Below, piece after piece: positions 11,001 to 18,850 of a stretch of 64,000 nucleotides of DNA. How positions within the stretch are numbered: position 1 is the first letter of the stretch; the number at the start of each line of letters is the position of its first letter. The translations under genes were made by a program, and so were the position numbers. The stretch is taken from positions 2,222,001 to 2,286,000 of the forward strand of contig WPIO01000036.1 of assembly GCA_009760855.2 (NCBI GenBank), in the 5' to 3' direction. The notes under the pieces were generated by a model, which was not told where the DNA came from, did not search any database, and saw only the letters and a program-made list of their open reading frames with translations. The stretch is from Cristatella mucedo (lineage: Eukaryota; Bryozoa; Phylactolaemata; Cristatellidae).

Positions 11001-14000
11001 AATGCACACAAAGGACTAATCACACGGACCCTCTAAATGCTGCGATAAATAATAATAATAATAATATTGCACTTGATAAAGCGCCCTCAGAGAACTTAAT
11101 CTCTTTCTTGGCGCTTTACATTTGCTGCAAAGTGATATGCAATAGAATAGTAAGTAAAATAGATGTGTTTCCAGCTTCTTTTTAAACATCCCCAAGTCGG
11201 GGGATGTTTCGTGGCGTCAATCGGATGTTGTTCTAGGCTGTGAGAGCACACGAACTAAAGGCATGATATCCATAGGATTTGAGCGTCGTACAAGGTGTAG
11301 CTAAAAGATTTGATTCAGAAAAGCGGGCGTTATGAAAAGCTAAGCCAAGCTTGGTGGGGAGATCTGATAGGTATGCTGGAGCCAAAGAATTGAGGGATCT
11401 TAAAGTCTATGCGCTGCTTGACTGCCAACCTGTGCAGGTCGGCGAGAAGTTGACTGCGATTGTGGAACCCGTGCACGCTTAAATCGGTGGTTTCGAGATA
11501 AGCTCTTTGGACTGATAAGCGGAACGCACCTGCACGCACTAGCCACTGCAAGTCGCACGGCCTCCCCGTGCTACCACACCGTGGTAGTGTGCGGCCACAC
11601 CGTGCTCAGTAGGCTGACTCCAAGCGTGGTGTGGACCTTTACCCGATTTCCACGAGATACCTTTGGGTGTTCCTCTGCTATTGTCGCTACGACTATTTAT
11701 GAGCTGTACTGGGATATGCTACACAAAGCGGAATCTGTTTAGCATGAGGTGTCGAAAGATGTCGCCACTCGTCGAGTTCACTTTTAGGTCAATTCATTCT
11801 ATGGCTCCAGCCTATCTGTCAGATATACTACCCCATCAGGCCAAGCATCGTACCACCCGCTTTTCGGAATCCAACAGTCTAGAAATTCCTCATACAAACC
11901 TTAAATCCTTTGGAGACCGTGCATTTAGTTCATATGCTCCCAAAGCCTGGAACTACCTCCCGACCTGCGTCAGAACATCCCCTGACCTGACCACATTTAA
12001 AAGGAACCTACAAACACACCTATTTAGGACAGCATTTAGTGGGTCCCTGTGATTTGTCCTTCATGTGCTTATGCGTGCTGACACTGTGCATGGTGCCACT
12101 AACCACATTTGCATGCTGACCCTGCGCATGTCACCCCTTAACATATTATTCATTTCGTTTGTTTTTCAAGCATGATTTTACTTACCATTCAATTGCATTT
12201 CACTTTACAGCAAATGTAAAGCACCTAGAGAAAGATTAAGTTCTCTGAGGGTGCTTTATTAAGTGAATTATTATTACTATTGCTATTATCCGCAATCAGG
12301 CTGTCCAGAACATGCTACATAGATTACCGCTTACTGAAAGTTGGATGACGCCCTGCTCAAGTAGCTGTATACCTGAGGCCACCTATACCGGGTTCACATT
12401 CTTTTAGTCCATGCGTTCTGAAAAGGTTGGTAATAATAATAATAAAAATAGCGCACTTGATAAAGCGCCCTCAGAGAACTCAGTCTCTTTCTAAGTGCTT
12501 TATATATGGTGGTGGATTTCAATAGTTGCTCGTGAATGGTTTGGCCAAAAGTTATGCAATTTTTCGCATGCACCATCGTTTGAATCAGTTGTAATCAGGT
12601 CCTCATCAAAGACAGTGCCTCTCACAGTTGTGATATACTGACCTCCTGCTGGCTGTCTAAACTTACTCGTAGAACAGTTTTCGGAGTTCCTCGCTAAAAT
12701 AATTGTGTGTGACAACCCTTACTGATTGCAGGAGTCTTCAATATTCACGTTAAAAACCCTAGCCCGATCTGCTCATTTCTTGACTGTCTGGAGAATGTTG
12801 GCTTGGTCCAACACCTTAATAATACCACCCACGTCGGTGGCCATATCTGGACCTCTTGGTCACTGGATTTCTGCTCCACTGACCTTGACCTTGTAGTGTG
12901 CCCAGCTGATCCTCTCGGATCGGATGTTCAATCTCGTTTACTGTTCCTGCTCTCTTGTACGTACACGATAATGTCGAAAATGTCCATCGACGAAACTTTA
13001 AAGAAATTGATGTAGAAGATTTTTTGAAAGCTGTATGTGATGCAGGTCCTTTTGATCTGCACCCTGACTTGACCGACAGCCTTGATATCCTCATTGACTT
13101 AGGAGAGCTCTTGACAAGCACGCTCGCGTACACTCTGTCCGTGTATAGAGTCGTGGAGATTCATTTCAATTTACAAATACTTCAAAAGATGCACCGTGTT
13201 AAGTGCAGGCTTGAACATCGTTTTAAGAAATCGGGGTCAAGTGCAGATCTAGTCTATTTCAAAGACATCCTTCAAGTTTACACACGAAAGCTGAAAATAA
13301 CCAGGGCTTCTTCACTCGAAAACTGAAATCCTGCCAGTCAGACCCGATACAGATTTATAAGACGGTAAACAATTTACTGGCCAATGCTGAGAGGTCTCAC
13401 TCCCCAGATATAAAGGCACAGCCGGAAAGCTCTCAGCCTTCTTTATTGAAGAGATTTGCACATTCGTGCATCCATAAAGCCCCCTTCAAGTAAAGCAATT
13501 GCGGAATCGCAGCCAGTGACCCTTCTTAAAGGATTTTTCGAGGTTTTTGCATGTGATGTGGCCACCTCAATAAGGTCTAGTAAAGAAAAGCTCGTCTCCA
13601 GAAGACCCTATACCATCATCTCTGTGGTCTTCACTGGCAGACCAACTTAGCCCTATCATAGCCGAGATTTGTAATGCTTTTTTGGAAAAAGGGGTCGTAC
13701 CCAAGTCCTTCAAATCGGCAATCGTTAGACCGATGCTTAAAAAGCCTGGATTAGATGTAGAGGTCCATGCAAACTAACGCCTAGTTTTCGTTCTTTCTCT
13801 TTTGTCCGTGTCCCGAAAACAGTGTTGCTAAGCAGCTGTTAGCACACCTTGAAAATAATGAAGCGTCAGAAAAACTTGAATTGGAATTTAAGAGGCAGCT
13901 CTCAACTAAACATGCTCTCCCCCGTGTAACCTATGACATCCTATACAGCAAGGAAAACAGAAACTGCAGTGCGGTAGCTTTGCTAGGTCTACCAGCTGCC

Positions 14001-14103
14001 TTCGACACCGTTGATCCCGATGTCCTTCTTGAGCGATTGAGAACCACGATCGGTATAGCAGACGACGCTGGCGTGGTTTACATCGCACTTGTCTCATTGT
14101 GTT

Positions 14104-14167
<64 letters not shown>

Positions 14168-14483
14168 GTAATATATCTCCGTCAGTAACTCCACAAAGTC
14201 ATAAAGACCATGTGGGTGTTACGCAGGAGAGTTTTGTATAGCACACTCACAGCCTAAGCGGCTTTCGGTACGCACTCGGTAGCCAACAGACTTCTTCTCA
14301 CGCAACAAAGAGAAAGTGGGAAGCATAGCAGAGTTAGGAGAGCAGTTCAGGTAGTGAGTAGCATAGAAGTAGCAATTCAGGACCGCTGAAAAAGATGTGC
14401 CATAGTCGGCAGTTCGAGAGTAGATGTCGTTGCGTAAGAACTGTGGGAGCGAGTTCCACATTCTAGGACCTGCAGAGCTAAAT

Positions 14484-14548
<65 letters not shown>

Positions 14549-16351
14549 TGACGATATTCAATGGTATTTGTCATCCAAACTGTCAGAATCTGCAGCCGCA
14601 ACTGAATGCTTGCCTTGCCGACATTCGATCCTGGATAATACAAAATTGCTTGAAACTAAACGACGATGAAACTGAGCGTCTTCTCAAAGGACACCCTAAG
14701 CGTGTGAGGGTATTAGAAGCTCTTTAAGTAGGCAGTGATATTGTGCAACCATCACCACGTGGTCAACATTTAGGTGTCGCTTTCAAAAGCTGCCTAAACT
14801 TTAAAAGCTTATTTCAGAAGACTGCTTATATGGTGTCTTGCATATAATTTACCTAGCTCCTTGGTTCTGTCGCGGCCTGTTTATTGTAATTCTCTTTTGG
14901 CTTGTCTACCGAAAAATGCAACTAGGCCAAAGCAGCTGGCTATAAATATGACTGCAAGGCAAATTTGAAAAAAATCCCATAAATCTCAATTTTGACTACG
15001 TCTCTCCTTTCTAAAAGAGCTAGGATGGCCGCCGATTGATCAAGGTATACACAGCAAAGTTCCTACGCTGACCCACAAGGCCCGCCACGGCTTAGTCCCT
15101 CCATAACTAGCTCTACTGCTGCATCAGTTTCAGCCTCCTCGTACCCTCAGGTCCTACATGGACAATAAATTAGCTTTTCCATTCCTCAGCCTAAAGAACT
15201 TGGGCGACAGAAGCTGTAGCTCTGCAGGTCCTAGACTGTGGAACTCGTTTCCATGATTCTTACACAACGACAACTACTCTTCTGTTGCTGACTATGGCAC
15301 ATTCTTTCCAGCGGTCCTGAGCTGCTACTTTCGTGCTAATCACTACCTCAACTGTTCAGTTCTAACTCTGCCATTCCTCTCTTCCCACCCGGGACTGCAT
15401 CGTCAGGCGAATGAGCACCGTCTACGTGACGCCGGCGATATCCGGCTGCACGCGCTGAGTGTCGACCTCGAGGATGACGCTAGGAAGCTCAGTTTGCACT
15501 AAACCGCCCATAGCCGCTCACGGGGGCCAGCGGCATTCCAGGGGGAGGGGCTGGGCTCGGCGAGTGAGCCCCAGCAATGCCGCTGTCCTGGTCCCACAGA
15601 GCTCCAGGGGGAGGGGCTGGGCTCGGCGAGCGAGGGCGAGCCGACGGCGCAGCCGGCCCGAACCAGAAGTAGGTAGCGTAGCCGAGTGGGTGCCGAGAGC
15701 TCAACCCGGAGGTCGATCGAGGAGCTCGGAAAGAAAGGTGAAGGACGGACGGCGGCATCGACGAGCCGCAGCATCGCGACGCCGACGCGAAGGAGGCGGC
15801 GGAAGTTTGTTGCCCCTTTCGTGATCGCTCGCGAGCGGGCGACCTCGATCGCTCTCCGGACAAAGGCAGGCGGCCATCGCGCGCTCTCCCCCTGCCGGCT
15901 CACGGCGCACGCGCGCTCGAGCGCGCTCGAGCGAGCTCACCTTGCTGGCACAGTCGAAGCCGGCGCCGAGCTGGGCGAGCAGCTCGACTACAGCCGCGTC
16001 CGGCAGAGCTTTGACGGCTGAAAGAGGTCGAACGGTGACCTGCTGCTACTCGAAAATCCCGAGGAGCGAGCCGAGTCGTCTCGAGGAGGCGCCGCGGAGC
16101 GCTGCTGCGGCCGCCGCCCCGCGCCCCGTCAGCCTTCTCGGAGCCGCCCGCGGCGCCTCCACGATCAGTCCTGCCGGCCAGCAGCGACCGTTGCCGTTCG
16201 GCGAGCGTTCGCGGTGCGGCGCGGCGCGGCAGCACTGACCGTAGAACGGAGTGACGCGCGGCAGCAGCGTCTGCCAGCGCTCGTATTTCTTCACCACGTC
16301 GTTCAGGTCCGCTACGTAAAACGGGTCGTCGACGCCCTGCGGAGAATCCAT
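3557..16351 (-). CDS. Ornithine decarboxylase-like gene, copy 1 (six exons, 479 codons)
   Basis: This is a spliced gene of the ODC / antizyme-inhibitor family (PLP fold type III: alpha/beta barrel plus C-terminal beta domain). In the family, ODC converts ornithine to putrescine in the cytosol as a homodimer. Exons on the minus strand are 16351-16240, 16017-15941, 10680-10502, 9394-9257, 9049-8884 and 4324-3557. All introns are GT..AG and the phases (1,2,2... in order 1, 0, 2, 2, 0) join without a stop. PLP lysine is Lys40 in TPFYAVKALPD (mouse Lys69). [13 protein letters not shown] (170-176), LDVGGGFPG (206-214), AEPG (247-250) and YGPTCD with Cys363/Asp364 are present. Oddities are Tyr174 for mouse Ser200, Thr251 for Arg277, and Thr312 at the Asp332 position. 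The start at 16351 gives an N-terminus about 29 residues shorter than mouse ODC, so an upstream exon is possible. It could be a true decarboxylase with shifted specificity or a non-catalytic paralogue. Confidence 0.88.
3650..3695. repeat. 10-bp tandem repeat in ODC-like copy 1 C-terminal tail
   Basis: About four copies of GCGCTGGCTG encode the Gln/Ala/Ser-rich tail on the minus strand. Copy 2 lacks it, which explains the different C-termini. Confidence 0.7.
4922..5049. repeat. (AC)n microsatellite followed by (AT)n
   Basis: About 44 AC units run from 4922 to 5010. A GCGTGCGC break and an AT-rich tract follow to 5049. Confidence 0.97.
5120..6190 (+). mobile_element. LINE A (L2/CR1-type), 3' half
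   Basis: Reverse-transcriptase thumb and C-terminal sequences are readable across frames: [48 protein letters not shown]-like [11 protein letters not shown]. The 3' end is at GTTAGAGACGGAGATACA, the family terminus. Frameshifts and stops make it dead, and it is 5'-truncated at the microsatellite. Confidence 0.8.
6250..6428 (-). mobile_element. SINE2 (tRNA-derived)
   Basis: On the minus strand it has an A-box-like start (GTGATAGCCCACGAGGTAAG), a B box in GAGTTCGAATCCTGCAG, and a body with the CTGCAAGCAGTGGCGATAGC motif shared with the other SINE2 copies. Confidence 0.7.
6535..6655 (+). mobile_element. SINE2, partial
   Basis: The plus-strand fragment runs from a decayed B box (GTGGATTCAAATCTTGCAAT) through CTACTGCAAGCAGTAGTGAT to GCCGCTTTATAAATGA. 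Confidence 0.55.
7120..7245 (+). mobile_element. LINE B-like 3' end, decayed
   Basis: The stretch GTGCACATGCTATCACTTAC...AAAGAGACTGAATTCTCCGT resembles the 3'UTR and terminal hairpin of LINE B. It matches a better copy at about 55600-55715 in the second unit. Confidence 0.5.
7260..7965 (+). mobile_element. LINE B-like reverse transcriptase relic
   Basis: Pieces read [20 protein letters not shown] (decayed YADDTQL catalytic box) and [18 protein letters not shown] tail on the minus strand (7438-7545) is inserted in it. The homologous relic in the second unit is at 55740-56100. Confidence 0.65.
7438..7545 (-). mobile_element. LINE B tail-only fragment
   Basis: On the minus strand it carries the family end AAAGCGTCTAGAAAGAGATT ... 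GAGAGCGCTTTATC and an ATT-rich tail. Confidence 0.75.
7965..8135 (+). mobile_element. SINE1 (tRNA-derived), good copy
   Basis: The head GAGCTGGTTTGGTCCAGCGG contains an A box (TGGTCCAGCGG), and GGGCTCGAGCCCCGAG is the B-box region. The tail GAAGCGCCTGAATAGAGATT..TTCTCTTCGGGCGCTA ends in (AT)n. The tail matches LINE B. Confidence 0.8.
8136..8672 (+). mobile_element. LINE B-like 3' relic interrupted by SINE1
   Basis: The sequence continues the relic left of the SINE. It has weak coding traces ([30 protein letters not shown]) equivalent to the C-terminus of LINE B ORF2, then a decayed terminal hairpin and (ATT)n at 8640-8672. Confidence 0.55.
8884..9049 (-). CDS. ODC-like copy 1, exon 5
   Basis: This 166-nt exon has acceptor gcctAG at 9050 and donor GAAGAG|GTAGGA at 8884. 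It encodes [20 protein letters not shown], a short helix region, then [19 protein letters not shown]. The His of FHVG stacks on the PLP ring in the family, and GGG binds the phosphate. The Tyr in GYGC replaces the usual Ser (GSGC). The intron before it is 207 bp and the intron after it is about 4.56 kb, filled with LINE and SINE debris. Confidence 0.9.
9257..9394 (-). CDS. ODC-like copy 1, exon 4
   Basis: This 138-nt exon has acceptor cgccgcAG at 9395 and donor TCAG|GTGCGC at 9257. It encodes [20 protein letters not shown], then [20 protein letters not shown] and DVVGI, matching mouse [23 protein letters not shown]...LNIDVVGVS. The arginine of LLRI aligns with mouse Arg154. The TDDS turn of mouse ODC is replaced by PPKA. 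The terminal AG joins the first C of exon 5 to rebuild the Ser of the ISFHVG motif. Confidence 0.9.
9628..9740 (-). mobile_element. LINE B tail-only fragment
   Basis: It consists of the minus-strand LINE B 3' hairpin and a TAATAATAAT tail. It is shared with 58378-58490, so it predates the near-identical tract. Confidence 0.8.
9830..9965 (-). mobile_element. SINE2 (tRNA-derived)
   Basis: The minus strand has GGACTAATGGTAAGGTACTC, a B box in CGTGAGTTCGAATCCTGCAG, and a body motif with GGTAGTGAGAGCTATCGAGG. The same insertion is present at 58575-58715. Confidence 0.75.
10502..10680 (-). CDS. ODC-like copy 1, exon 3
   Basis: This 179-nt exon has acceptor cccgcccAG and donor CCAG|GTGGGG. It encodes [40 protein letters not shown] and [19 protein letters not shown]. 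It matches the ODC stretch around IIYANPCKQ...YAA..GV..MTFD. In vertebrate ODC the segment after this (residues about 117-140) is the antizyme-binding element, so antizyme contact can be tested here. The last two bases complete an Arg codon with exon 4. Confidence 0.9.
10795..11040 (-). mobile_element. LINE B 3'UTR fragment
   Basis: The minus-strand 3' hairpin and (ATT)n tail are followed upstream by 3'UTR of the type carrying TGCATGCTGACCCTG repeats. The partner is 59557-59810. Confidence 0.75.
11048..11480 (-). mobile_element. LINE B 3' end with ORF2 C-terminus
   Basis: The minus strand contains decayed [16 protein letters not shown] and the 3'UTR, hairpin and ATT tail. It abuts unrelated sequence at 11480. 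The partner is 59812-60245. Confidence 0.75.
11772..12290 (+). mobile_element. LINE B nested in LINE A
   Basis: It begins [20 protein letters not shown] and has [20 protein letters not shown] and FGSTFSGSL-like RTAFSGSL at the end of ORF2. The 3'UTR, the hairpin (AAAGCACCTAGAGAAAGATT..TTCTCTGAGGGTGC) and an ATT tail follow. Its left part was deleted; the full insertion is seen at 61743-62475. Confidence 0.8.
12430..12500 (-). mobile_element. LINE B tail-only insertion inside LINE A
   Basis: Only about 70 bp of LINE B 3' end with a TAATAATAATAA tail interrupts the LINE A endonuclease region. LINE A resumes at ATGGTGGTGG. It is shared with 62622-62695. Confidence 0.75.
14108..14168. repeat. 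(CT)n then (AT)n microsatellite
   Basis: The CT run is at 14108-14147 and the AT run at 14147-14168. Confidence 0.95.
14169..14480 (-). mobile_element. LINE A 3' end, inverted
   Basis: The minus strand reads [27 protein letters not shown] and [11 protein letters not shown], then the LINE A terminus (GTTACTGACGGAGATATATT). It lies between two microsatellites. Confidence 0.8.
14484..14545. repeat. (AT)n microsatellite
   Basis: About 30 AT units lie between two oppositely oriented LINE A fragments. Confidence 0.95.
14546..15375 (+). mobile_element. LINE A, RT thumb to near the 3' end
   Basis: Pieces read [47 protein letters not shown] and GPRLWNSF. It stops at CTCAACTGTTCAG before the element's own 3' terminus, next to GC-rich gene sequence. 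Confidence 0.75.
15380..15940. other. GC-rich start of ODC-like intron 2 with a 65-bp-spaced direct repeat
   Basis: The region lies just downstream of exon 2 in gene sense. It is CpG-rich and holds a direct repeat (GGGGGAGGGGCTGGGCTCGG at about 15541 and 15607) plus small CGAGCGCGCT repeats at 15914-15933. Open frames on both strands here are composition artefacts. Confidence 0.6.
15941..16017 (-). CDS. ODC-like copy 1, exon 2 (PLP-lysine exon)
   Basis: This 77-nt exon has acceptor ctctttCAG at 16018 and donor AAG|GTGAGC at 15941/15940. Joined to exon 1 it reads [20 protein letters not shown] and then AGFDCASK. The lysine is the residue that forms the Schiff base with PLP in the family. The usual CND after this lysine is replaced by ALPD. 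The Asp of GFDCAS (mouse Asp88) is kept. The exon is too short to show up as a long ORF and was found by following the expected family sequence across the gap between exons 1 and 3. Confidence 0.85.
16240..16351 (-). CDS. ODC-like copy 1, exon 1
   Basis: The exon encodes a short N-terminus and then [18 protein letters not shown] and LLPRVTPFY, which match the ODC N-terminal signature ([27 protein letters not shown]). The donor is G|GTCAGT at 16240/16239, splitting an alanine codon (phase 1). The ATG at 16351 lies in frame and only nine codons before DPFYVADL, whereas vertebrate ODC has about 37. An alternative is that the CAG at 16339-16337 is an acceptor and the true start is in an upstream exon beyond 16351. 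The reading frame stays open upstream to 16471. Confidence 0.82.
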
Positions 16352-16560
16352 AAATGGCTGTCGATTACGTGCGACTACAGTTCGGAGTGGGTAGTGGGCG
16401 CGTGAGCGCCCTCGCTCGCGCGAGTCCGTCCACTGCCGAAGCTCAACCTGGCGACATGGTGTTGTTAACATTTGTCAACTCGTCACATTTCGGCAACGGC
16501 GTCCGAGCAAACGCTGCCCCTAGAGCCACGTTTGCTTGGTAGAGTTTCTTCACAAATCGG
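16352..16560 (-). promoter_or_regulatory. CpG-rich DNA upstream of ODC-like copy 1
   Basis: GC- and CpG-rich sequence continues upstream (rightwards) of exon 1 and stops near 16560. By position it is the likely 5'UTR or promoter area. I see no convincing TATA box or initiator, so this is a positional inference only. Confidence 0.3.
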
Positions 16561-16970
16561 CACAGACTGTTGTGAACCGATTTTCGGCAGCTGTAGGCCC
16601 AAGCGTTGCCATACGTCACTACACGTCATCACACTTCGGGGATGGAGATCGGTCGGCTCTGACTCTCATGAAAAAGTAGAACCTGTTTTCACTTGTTGGC
16701 TCCTTGTTGGTTCGTAGGCTCGTAGACTTGTATTGAGGCATTCAGAGCAAGTCTTTGAACACGGAATGCTTATGCGAGGCGGTCAATGCTTACGTCATTT
16801 CCAAATAGAAGACGCCGTCGGCCGGCTTATAAAATCCACCAGTCAGCCCGTAATAACAGCTCACATTACTTAGCCCTATGCACACGCAAGCCCAAGATGG
16901 GTGCACTTTACTCACTACGATTTACTCCAAGAAAACAAACTTTTTATAATGCCTATCTTACTTTCATTTA
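16561..16970. other. Unique sequence upstream of ODC-like copy 1
   Basis: Nothing is recognised beyond short open frames. A gene-proximal regulatory role is possible but not shown by the sequence. Confidence 0.4.
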
Positions 16971-16971
16971 T

Positions 16972-17328
16972 ATTAATAATAATAATAATTCACTTGATAA
17001 AGCGCCCTCAGAGAACTTAATCTCTCTCTAGGCGCTTTACATTTGCTGTAAAGTGAAATGCAATTGAAAGGTAGGTAAAATCATGCTTGAAAAAACAAAC
17101 GAAATGAATAATATGGTTAGGGGTGACATGCACAGGGTCAGCATGCAAATGTGGTTAGTGGCAGCATGCACAGTGTCAGCACGCATAAGCACATGAAGGA
17201 CGAATCACAGGGACCCACTGAATGCTGTCCTAAATAGGTGTGTTTTTAGGCTCCTTTTAAATGTGGTCAGGTCAGGGGATGTTCTGACGTAGGTCGGGAG
17301 AGATTTCCAGGCTTTGGGAGCATATTCT
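16972..17328 (-). mobile_element. LINE B 3' end
   Basis: The minus strand has an ATT tail, hairpin, full 3'UTR and the last ORF2 codons (GTHOF-like FSGSL and LTTF region). It is joined directly to LINE A at 17335. Confidence 0.8.
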
Positions 17329-17334
17329 TTGGAT

Positions 17335-18515
17335 ACTGCAAGTTTTTGAAATCTGTTTGTGGTGCAGATCTTCTTGATCTGCATTCATACATATTGTACG
17401 ACCTTCACCACGTGCTCGTAATCTAGGTGTCGTGTTCGACAGCTGCCTCAATTTTAAAAGCTTTATTCAAAAGACTGCTTCTACCGCTAGCCATCGCTTT
17501 CGATCCCTATCCAAGATTAGGAGCTTTCTCCCACAGTTTCTTGAAAAAGAATTTAACTACCTCCTTAGTTCTGTTCTTGGGCGAGCCTGCTGCTTCCCGG
17601 CCGCTAGTATATGCCCCGCCTGTGGTGGGTGGTTCTACCAAGCAGCCTTTGACGTCAGCATGTGGCCCACCACATATGCACTCACGTATCTGTGGTCAGC
17701 CCCAGCTCGTATATGTACCCCGCTGGGGAACAAAGAAGGTGAGTCTCGTTCACCACTTATGTTCGCCCGCTTGTGTCTTCGTGTCTCCGTGAGACTCCAC
17801 TTACGCAGCTGCAGCCGGAGACGCAGTAATATAACACTGTCTCGGCTTGATTATTGCAATTCCTTATTGGCTGGGCTACCAAAGAAAGCTATTAGACCAC
17901 TGCAGCTGACTATGAATATGGCTGCAAGGCTGGTCTTCAAGTCCCAGTGGTTTGAGCACGAGTCTCCTTTGCTAAGAGAGCTAGGATGGATGCCGGTTGA
18001 GCAACGGATCCAGAGCAAAGTTCTCATGCTGACCCACAAGGCCCGCCACGGCTTGGCTCCTTCCTACCTAGCTGAACTGCTGCACCAGTTTCAGCCTGTT
18101 CGCGCCCTCAGGTCCTGTTTGGACAATCAATTAGCTGTTCCATTCCTCCGCTTAAAGACCGTTGGCGACAGAAGCTTAAGCTCTGCAGGTCCTAGACTGT
18201 GGAACTCGCTACCACAATTCTTATGCAACGATAACTACTCTCCTGCTGTCGACAATGGCTCATCATTATCAGCGGCCCTGATCCACTACTTCCATCCTAC
18301 TCACGACCTCAACCGCTCTCCTGACTCTGCTACGCTTCCCACTTTCTCTTTGATGCGCGAGAGGAAGTCTGTTGGCCACCGAATGCGTACCGAAAGCCGC
18401 TTAGGCTGTGAGTGTGCTATTCAAACTCTCCTGCGTAAGATCCACATGGTCATATGTAATTTGTGGAGTTACAAACGGAGATACATTGCACTAAATTACA
18501 TTACATTACCTTACA
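17335..18515 (+). mobile_element. LINE A, internally deleted, with a foreign 262-bp insert
   Basis: A short endonuclease-domain end (FLKSVCGADLLDLHS) is joined to the RT C-terminus ([20 protein letters not shown]). The sequence then continues to the family terminus at about 18515, with a TTACATTACATTA tail at 18495-18510. The frame is open from 17432 to 18574 because the insert at 17575-17836 keeps it open. Characteristic LINE strings include RLDYCNSLLAGLPKKA, LGWMPVEQRIQSKVLMLTHK and [13 protein letters not shown]. Confidence 0.85.
17575..17836. mobile_element. Unclassified 262-bp insertion in LINE A
   Basis: Comparison with the intact LINE A at 21640-21680 shows foreign DNA between CTGT (17571-17574) and CTGT (17837-17840), a possible 4-bp target duplication. 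It contains imperfect palindromes (GTGGGTGG..CCCACCAC). No known family is recognised. Confidence 0.55.
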
Positions 18516-18850
18516 CTCACTGTCTGCTTTTCTTTTCTTCGGTGCGCTCACTTTTACTGCAAAAAGACTGCTGAAAGTACAAAGCAACCAAATAAAGTAG
18601 AGAATAACCGTAATGCATCGCACTCAAGTGTCAATGTCTTCGGGCTGCGCCATCTGCTGGGGCAAGATGGGAATTACATATAAGTGAAATAATTGAGGTG
18701 TCTTTACACTTAAATTTAATTTAATAGTATGACGTGGACGAGTTCGGCGGGCCGGATTGAAAAGCCCGACGGGTCGTCTATGGCTCGCTGGCCGTACTTT
18801 CTCCATGTCTGACTTAGCCCTAAAGACATTCCTCCTCTCGCTAAAGAGGG
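18516..18850. other. Spacer, nothing recognised
   Basis: AT-rich sequence lies between two LINE A copies. No coding or RNA feature is seen. Confidence 0.4.

Larger units (their letters stand above)
1..13810. repeat. Left unit of a ~47-48 kb tandem segmental duplication
   Basis: Several anchors reappear in order and orientation about 47-48.8 kb further right: 243-440 with about 47491-47680, 1300-1560 with 48770-49030, 2860 with 50303, exon 6 and its intron (3600-4870) with 50800-52010, 7260-7460 with 55745-55920, and 8879-13810 with 57650-64000. Identity is low to moderate left of 8879 and very high right of it. The unit probably extends beyond exon 1 (16.3 kb), but the window ends before the matching part. 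Confidence 0.8.
8879..13810. repeat. Near-identical tract, left copy
   Basis: From the exon 5 donor (8884) rightwards the two units are almost base-for-base identical through exons 4 and 3, the SINE at 9830, the LINE B tails and the start of LINE A. Just left of 8879 the alignment falls to roughly three-quarters with indels. Confidence 0.8.
11590..14105 (+). mobile_element. LINE A, 5' region to mid-RT, with nested LINE B
   Basis: The 5' region (GCGTGGTGTGGACCTTTACC...) starts at about 11600. Endonuclease-type pieces follow, with decayed GDFNIHV- and ILDLV-like segments at 12740-12890, then [10 protein letters not shown] (13745) and [20 protein letters not shown] (13980-14040). It ends at the CT tract at 14108. 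LINE B sits at 11772-12290 and a LINE B tail at 12430-12500. Many stops and frameshifts are present. Confidence 0.8.
10681..15940. other. Intron 2 of ODC-like copy 1
   Basis: The intron is about 5.26 kb, between exon 2 (15941) and exon 3 (10680). It is almost wholly LINE A and LINE B sequence plus microsatellites, itemised below, with GC-rich unique DNA at the exon 2 end. Confidence 0.75.

Noticed and set aside
15489-15903. Pro/Arg/Ser-rich frames as an additional ODC-like exon or gene
   Set aside because: All six frames are open by GC bias here; the spliced gene already uses exon 2 at 15941 with a donor directly before this region.
17432-18574. 380-codon open frame as a possible host gene
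   Set aside because: It is LINE A reverse-transcriptase C-terminus plus a short foreign insert; the strings match other LINE A copies in the window.
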